Part shown: positions 60,502 through 64,000 of the stretch, one piece after another
Position numbering within the stretch: position 1 is the first letter of the stretch
Layout of the letters: each line of letters starts with the position of its first letter
NCBI GenBank assembly: GCA_963790575.1
Contig: CAWBPD010000008.1
Span: 62,001 to 126,000, forward strand
Origin: CAVTSA01 sp963790575
GTDB taxonomy: Bacteria > Chloroflexota > Dormibacteria > Dormibacterales > Dormibacteraceae
Reading direction: 5' to 3'
Length of the DNA stretch: 64,000 nucleotides
Notes under the pieces: model-generated
The model's database searches: none
Told to the model about the DNA's origin: nothing
The model's input: the letters and a program-made list of their open reading frames with translations, nothing else
Program-made: the position numbers and the translations under genes

Positions 60502-61125
60502 GTGCGCAAGCTGATCGTGGTCAACCTGGCCTCGCTCGACGGTTACTACGAAGGTCGCGGTCGCAGCGTGGATGCCCTCTTCGAGAACTTCCACCCCGAC
60601 TACGCGGGTGACGATCGGTTCGATCAGTACGCGACCGAGCGGATGCGCGCGGCCAACACCCTGATCCTGAGCGGGCGGTCCTCCTTTCTCGGCTGGAAGT
60701 CCTACTGGACCGCGGTCCCCGAGAGTCCGGACGCCACCGAGATACGCCGGGAGTACGCGTCGCTCATCAATCCGATCCAGAAGCTGGTGGTCTCGAACAC
60801 CATCAGCGAGGCCGACCTGGCCCCCTGGGACGCCACCACCCGGATCGTGCGAGGTGCGGACCTCTACCGCGAGGTCCGTGCCCTCAAAGAGGGGGCGGGG
60901 CGGGAGATCCTGCTGACGGCCGGTCGCGCGCTCTGGAACGACCTGCTGGTCCATGGTCTGGTCGACGAGCTGCACCTCTTGATCGTGCCGGTCATCGCCG
61001 GTGAGGGGACGCCGCTGTTCAGCGCCCGGCCCGCGGTCTCCCTCAAGCTGCTCGCGACCCGGACCTGGCAGGGCTCGGGCATCATCCTGGCCTGCTATCT
61101 GGTGAACGCGCCCAGCTCCAGATAG
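60502..61125 (+). CDS. dihydrofolate reductase family protein (RibD C-terminal-like)
   Basis: A 207-residue reductase-fold protein: MRKLIVVNLASLDGYYEG (start of the DHFR/RibD-C fold), LILSGRSSFLGWKSYW, KLVVSNTISEADLAPW and ILLTAGRALWNDLLVHGLVDELHLLIVPVIAGEGTPLF. The GTG at 60502 follows GATACT by 6 nt. Its 3' end overlaps the convergent DUF2891 gene by 31 bases. Such stand-alone proteins are common in Actinobacteria-like genomes and mostly uncharacterised; true DHFR activity is not expected. Confidence 0.88.
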   Translation: MRKLIVVNLASLDGYYEGRGRSVDALFENFHPDYAGDDRFDQYATERMRAANTLILSGRSSFLGWKSYWTAVPESPDATEIRREYASLINPIQKLVVSNTISEADLAPWDATTRIVRGADLYREVRALKEGAGREILLTAGRALWNDLLVHGLVDELHLLIVPVIAGEGTPLFSARPAVSLKLLATRTWQGSGIILACYLVNAPSSR

Positions 61126-62108
61126 GCGGCGAACGACCCCACCCAGTGGGTCGCGGCGTAGCCCTCGCCGAACACCAGGCGCCACCCCGCATCGCGATGC
61201 GCGGCGGCCGCGGCCCCTGCCAGTGACACCAACTCATGGTCCTCCGGGAGGGCGTCCGCGATCGCGTGCCAGCACCAGGCACGGGAAAGGTTGAGACCGA
61301 TCAGGTGGGCTCCCTGCGGGTCACTCCCGTTCTCGATGTGCACCGGCGTCCGGAGGATCTGCCCGGTCGCGCCGGAAAGGTCGGGCAGGAAGGCGGTGAA
61401 CCAGGAGGCGAAATCCTCCGGGCTCAACACCCGGCGCAGCAGATCCGCCTCGCACAGTGCCGGGGAGAGGAAGTCGGCCGCGTCGGGCTCGTAGGCGCCG
61501 TACTCCTCGTCGCCGGCGAAGAAGCGCATCGTGGCCGCCGCCGTGCCCTCGAACAGCTCCCCGTCCTCGAGCGCACGGGCCGCGTCCAGCACCAGCCCGC
61601 AGGCGAAGGCGGTGTTCTGGTGCACGCCGGCGCGGACCGGGCGGACGGCGCCGCCGATCCACCGCAGCCAGCCATCCCGGATCACGGTGGTCAGCGGGGC
61701 CAGGGCCTGCGCCCACCCCAGTGACTGAGGGTTGCCCCACGTCCTGAGTTCGGCATCCAGGGTCAGCAGCCATGCCCAGCCGTAGGGCCGCTCCCAACCG
61801 GCGTTGCGCGGGCGCGCGAAGAAGGCGGCTTCGGCCTGCCCGTGCGCGGGCGTCAGGAGCCGGTCCAGCACCGCCACCGCCTCCGGTGTGCCCGCCAGGC
61901 CGGGCCGGGTCCGCAGCAGGCGGGCGATCAGCCAGATCTGGTGGACGCACGAGTGCCAGTCGAAGGAGCCGCCGAACATCGGGTGGAGCTCGCGGTGCGG
62001 CCGGAGGTCATCGGGACCCTCGATGGTCTGGGTCCAGTGGATGGGGTAGTCGCGCTGGACGTTCTCGACCGCCTGCGCCAGCAGCGGGGCCACATCGCCA
62101 TCACTCAT
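61095..62108 (-). CDS. DUF2891 family protein
   Basis: A 337-residue protein of the DUF2891 family, predicted alpha/alpha toroid. Conserved blocks: HPMFGGSFDWHSCVHQIWLIARLLR, WERPYGWAWLLTLDAELR and SDPQGAHLIGLNLSRAWCWHAIA. The Trp/His-rich pocket suggests a sugar or small-molecule hydrolase, but no member function is known to me. GAGACT lies 7 nt before the ATG. Its end overlaps the convergent DHFR-like gene. Confidence 0.88.
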   Translation of the reverse strand: MSDGDVAPLLAQAVENVQRDYPIHWTQTIEGPDDLRPHRELHPMFGGSFDWHSCVHQIWLIARLLRTRPGLAGTPEAVAVLDRLLTPAHGQAEAAFFARPRNAGWERPYGWAWLLTLDAELRTWGNPQSLGWAQALAPLTTVIRDGWLRWIGGAVRPVRAGVHQNTAFACGLVLDAARALEDGELFEGTAAATMRFFAGDEEYGAYEPDAADFLSPALCEADLLRRVLSPEDFASWFTAFLPDLSGATGQILRTPVHIENGSDPQGAHLIGLNLSRAWCWHAIADALPEDHELVSLAGAAAAAHRDAGWRLVFGEGYAATHWVGSFAAYLELGAFTR

Positions 62109-62115
62109 CCCGGCC

Positions 62116-62121
62116 AGTCTC
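62116..62121 (-). promoter_or_regulatory. -10-like element for DUF2891 gene
   Basis: Minus strand GAGACT, 7 nt, ATG at 62108. No Shine-Dalgarno sequence is seen. Confidence 0.35.
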
Positions 62122-62145
62122 GTCCCTCACCCGCCCCGGTAACCG

Positions 62146-62205
62146 CCGTTTCGCACGGAAGGGCCGTTATGGGGGGTGCGGTGAGGTCCCTTTCGCGCGA
62201 AACGG
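62146..62205. repeat. palindrome pair, TTTCGCGCGAAA family
   Basis: Units at 62146-62163 and 62188-62205 (cores TTTCGCACGGAA and TTTCGCGCGAAA), centres 42 bp apart, also complementary to each other at 16 of 18 positions. The cores resemble those of the pair at 1623-1686. Confidence 0.7.
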
Positions 62206-62208
62206 GCG

Positions 62209-63117
62209 TCACAGGAACGGCTCCAGCGCCGCCAGCGTGGCGTCCGGTGCGTCCTCGACCAGGAAGTGGCCGGCGCGCTCGATGGGGCCGCCCCCGACCG
62301 CCACCCCGTCCGCCACCTGCCCCCGCCACACCTCGACCGGGCTCACCGGCCAGCGGCCGACCAGACCCAGCTCCCCCCAGAGCACGAGCGCGGGTGAGGT
62401 GACGCGCGTTCCACCGGCGGCGCTCTCGCGGTCGTGGGCCAGGTCGATGGTCGCCGCCGCGCGGTAGTCCTCGACCATGGCGTGCCGGTGGGCCGGGTCG
62501 GCGAAGCTGCGCTCGTACGCGGGAAGTGCCTCGGGGTGGCTTCTCAGCGGGCCGCCTCCTCCCCACCCCCCAAGGAGGGTGTGCAGGTAGAAGGCCGGGT
62601 CGGCGCCGATCAGCGTCTCGGGGAGCGGCGCCGGCTGGGCGAGGAAGAACCAGTGGTAGTAGGCGATCGCGACGCGCTGGTCGAGGTGCTCGAAGACGTA
62701 GCGGGTGGGCAGGATGTCCAGGAGCGCTATCCGGTCCACCCGATCGGGGAAGTCGAGCGCGAGCCGGTGGGTGACCCGGGCACCACGGTCGTGCCCGACC
62801 ACCGCCGCCCTCCGGATACCAAAGGCCGTGAGCAGTGCCACCTGGTCTTGGGCCATGGCGCGAAAGCTCGCGTTCGAGTGGTCGGCGGTATCCGACGGAA
62901 CACTGGAATCGCCGTAGCCCCGCAGGTCGGGCGCGATCACGGTGTGGTCGCGCGCCAGGCGCGAAGCGACCGGCGCCCACATCACATGCGTCTGCGGAAA
63001 ACCATGGAGCAGCAGGAGCGGCGGTCCTCCCCCGCCGCGGACCCCGTGAACCGTCACCGGCGCGGCGCCCGCCTCCGGCTCCAGCGCGACGTCGAAGGTC
63101 TCGAACCCGTTGAACAC
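62209..63117 (-). CDS. alpha/beta hydrolase, fluoroacetate dehalogenase/epoxide hydrolase-like
   Basis: A 302-residue cytosolic hydrolase. The oxyanion motif is LLHGFPQTHVMW, then APDLRGYGDSS. The nucleophile is Asp110 in VVGHDRGARVTHRLAL, with the two arginines that bind a carboxylate in fluoroacetate dehalogenases (Arg111 and Arg114). The cap shows YHWFFLAQPAPLPE, and the catalytic His is in ERAGHFLVEDAP. All of this favours a haloacetate dehalogenase-type enzyme over a generic esterase, but substrate testing is required. It starts with GTG six bases after TAGGCT. Confidence 0.88.
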   Translation of the reverse strand: MFNGFETFDVALEPEAGAAPVTVHGVRGGGGPPLLLLHGFPQTHVMWAPVASRLARDHTVIAPDLRGYGDSSVPSDTADHSNASFRAMAQDQVALLTAFGIRRAAVVGHDRGARVTHRLALDFPDRVDRIALLDILPTRYVFEHLDQRVAIAYYHWFFLAQPAPLPETLIGADPAFYLHTLLGGWGGGGPLRSHPEALPAYERSFADPAHRHAMVEDYRAAATIDLAHDRESAAGGTRVTSPALVLWGELGLVGRWPVSPVEVWRGQVADGVAVGGGPIERAGHFLVEDAPDATLAALEPFL

Positions 63118-63123
63118 CCGCTC

Positions 63124-63146
63124 AGCCTAGGGGCGGCGACGATACT
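63124..63146. promoter_or_regulatory. divergent leaderless promoter pair
   Basis: Minus strand: TAGGCT (63129-63124), 6 nt, GTG of the hydrolase. Plus strand: GATACT (63141-63146), 7 nt, ATG of the OsmC gene. Only 36 bp separate the two starts. Confidence 0.5.
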
Positions 63147-63153
63147 CGCAGGT

Positions 63154-63633
63154 ATGTCCCAGCACCACGACCACCACTACGAGGTCATGCTCCGGTGGAC
63201 GGGCGACCGCGGCACCGGGACCAGTGCCTACACCGCCTACGGCCGCGACCACGTGGTCTCGGCAGCCGGCAAGCCGGACCTCCCGGGCTCCTCGGACCGC
63301 GCCTTCCGCGGGGACGCCGCCCGCTGGAATCCGGAGGAGCTGCTGGTGGCGGCCCTCTCGCAGTGCCACCTCCTGGCCTACCTGCACGAGTGCGTGAAGG
63401 CGGGGGTGACGGTCACGGCCTACACCGACGCGGCCGACGGCACCATGCAGACCGATGCGGAGGGCAGAGGCCATTTCACCGAGGTGACCTTGCGCCCGGT
63501 CGTCACCGTCGCCGAGCCCGGGATGGCCGAGCGGGCCCAGGCGCTGCACGACGAGGCCCACCACCACTGCTTCATCGCGAGCTCGGTGAACTTCCCGGTG
63601 CGGCACCAGCCCTCGGTCAAAGTCGCAAGCTAG
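63154..63633 (+). CDS. OsmC family peroxiredoxin-like protein
   Basis: A 159-residue OsmC/Ohr-family protein that reduces organic hydroperoxides through two cysteines, here Cys71 in ALSQCHLLAYL and Cys139 in HHHCFIASSVNFPV. Glu/Asp residues in NPEELLVAAL and the N-terminal beta region (EVMLRWTGDRG) match the fold. The N-terminus is rich in His. The ATG at 63154 lies 7 nt after GATACT. It runs divergently from the hydrolase gene. Confidence 0.93.
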   Translation: MSQHHDHHYEVMLRWTGDRGTGTSAYTAYGRDHVVSAAGKPDLPGSSDRAFRGDAARWNPEELLVAALSQCHLLAYLHECVKAGVTVTAYTDAADGTMQTDAEGRGHFTEVTLRPVVTVAEPGMAERAQALHDEAHHHCFIASSVNFPVRHQPSVKVAS

Positions 63634-63657
63634 AACCTCCCCCCTCCTCCCTTCCCG

Positions 63658-64000
63658 TCAGTCGATGTGGAGGACGACTTTGCCCTGGACTTTCCGGTCG
63701 CGAAGGGCCTCCAGCGCCGGCACCACCTCGCGCCAGTTCACCTCCAGGCCGACCTGTGGCTGCAGCCTCCCCTCCGCGACCAGCCGCGCCATGAACGCGA
63801 GGTCACGGCCGAACGTCTCCTCACCGGTCTGATACACGAAGAAGGGCTCGATCCGGCTGTGGGGAGCGCGTCCGAAGGAGCCGAGCGAGATCCGGGCGGG
63901 TTCCGGCGCTGCGGCGCCGTAGAGCTGGACCACCCCGCCCGGCGCCAGCGCACCCAGCGAGCGCTCCAGCGAGGGACCGCCCACGCCCTCCAAGACCAGG
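63658..64000 (-). CDS. zinc-binding dehydrogenase/quinone oxidoreductase, C-terminal part (cut by window edge)
   Basis: The last 114 residues of a medium-chain dehydrogenase; the 5' end lies beyond the window. The visible part begins LVLEGVGGPSLERSLGALAPGG, where the family has the substrate-side turn after the coenzyme loop, and ends with the typical EVVPALEALRDRKVQGKVVLHID. This C-terminus matches NADPH:quinone reductase-like proteins that lack zinc. It is convergent with OsmC, 24 bp apart. Confidence 0.88.
   Translation of the reverse strand, partial: LVLEGVGGPSLERSLGALAPGGVVQLYGAAAPEPARISLGSFGRAPHSRIEPFFVYQTGEETFGRDLAFMARLVAEGRLQPQVGLEVNWREVVPALEALRDRKVQGKVVLHID

Noticed and set aside
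1..64000. tRNA, rRNA, integrase or insertion sequence
   Set aside because: Reading both strands gave no tRNA-like, rRNA-like or transposase signals, and no clear compositional break that would mark a mobile island.

Overview
The window is a gene-dense stretch of very GC-rich bacterial chromosome with no rRNA, tRNA, phage, transposase or CRISPR locus. Several traits point to a high-GC soil bacterium of the Terrabacteria type (Actinomycetota, or Dormibacterota/Chloroflexota): a MarP-like membrane serine protease, an aa3 oxidase with a CtaF-like subunit IV, Cgl0159-family and DUF993 proteins, a P1 peptidase, and many apparently leaderless GTG/ATG starts placed 6-9 nt after a -10 hexamer. The exact phylum cannot be settled from this window alone.

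Layout. 1-1.7 kb: DGPF/YCII protein and an ECF sigma factor. 1.7-12 kb: a carbohydrate locus. A LacI regulator heads a leftward operon (oxidoreductase with a frameshift, TIM-barrel isomerase, 2-hydroxyacid dehydrogenase) and faces a rightward LplB/YtcP-type ABC importer (two permeases, Tat-exported binding protein) with a heparinase II/III-like lyase. No ATPase is encoded beside these permeases. 12-18.3 kb: methyltransferase, beta-propeller lactonase-like protein, two-component system, glyoxalase-like protein, a permease remnant and a P1 peptidase. 18.4-21.1 kb: DUF993 protein and an LLM flavin monooxygenase. 21.1-30.5 kb: a leftward operon with a complete family-5 ABC importer followed by three Gfo/Idh/MocA dehydrogenases. 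31.2-39.1 kb: a second leftward catabolic operon (zinc dehydrogenase, vestige of an IolC-like kinase, Cgl0159-type aldolase-fold protein, two isomerases, two Gfo dehydrogenases), divergent from a GntR regulator and an SDR. 39.2-45.7 kb: another Gfo dehydrogenase, a winged-helix protein, a PEBP, adenine deaminase, a candidate structured RNA, a FadR-type regulator and Trm112. 45.7-51.3 kb: MarP-like protease and the cytochrome c oxidase genes. 51.4-57.4 kb: methyltransferase, acyl-CoA ligase, and an MgtE-N/CBS protein with an NRAMP-related carrier. 57.3-64 kb: GH4 glycosidase operon with two PfkB-fold proteins, DHFR-like reductase, DUF2891 protein, fluoroacetate dehalogenase-like hydrolase, OsmC, and a quinone oxidoreductase cut by the window edge.

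Taken together, seven Gfo/Idh/MocA dehydrogenases, three sugar-phosphate-isomerase-type barrels, two sugar-type importers, a GH4 enzyme and a lyase describe a specialist in oxidised or unusual sugars and cyclitols, with each locus under its own local regulator (LacI, GntR or FadR type).

The least explained signal is a set of intergenic palindrome pairs. Nine sites carry two or three palindromes of about 20-28 bp with centres almost always 41-43 bp apart. The palindromes fall into four unrelated sequence families but share this one architecture, and five of the nine sites lie between convergent genes. A second candidate novelty is a promoter followed by a structured, apparently non-coding transcript near 44.2-44.5 kb.
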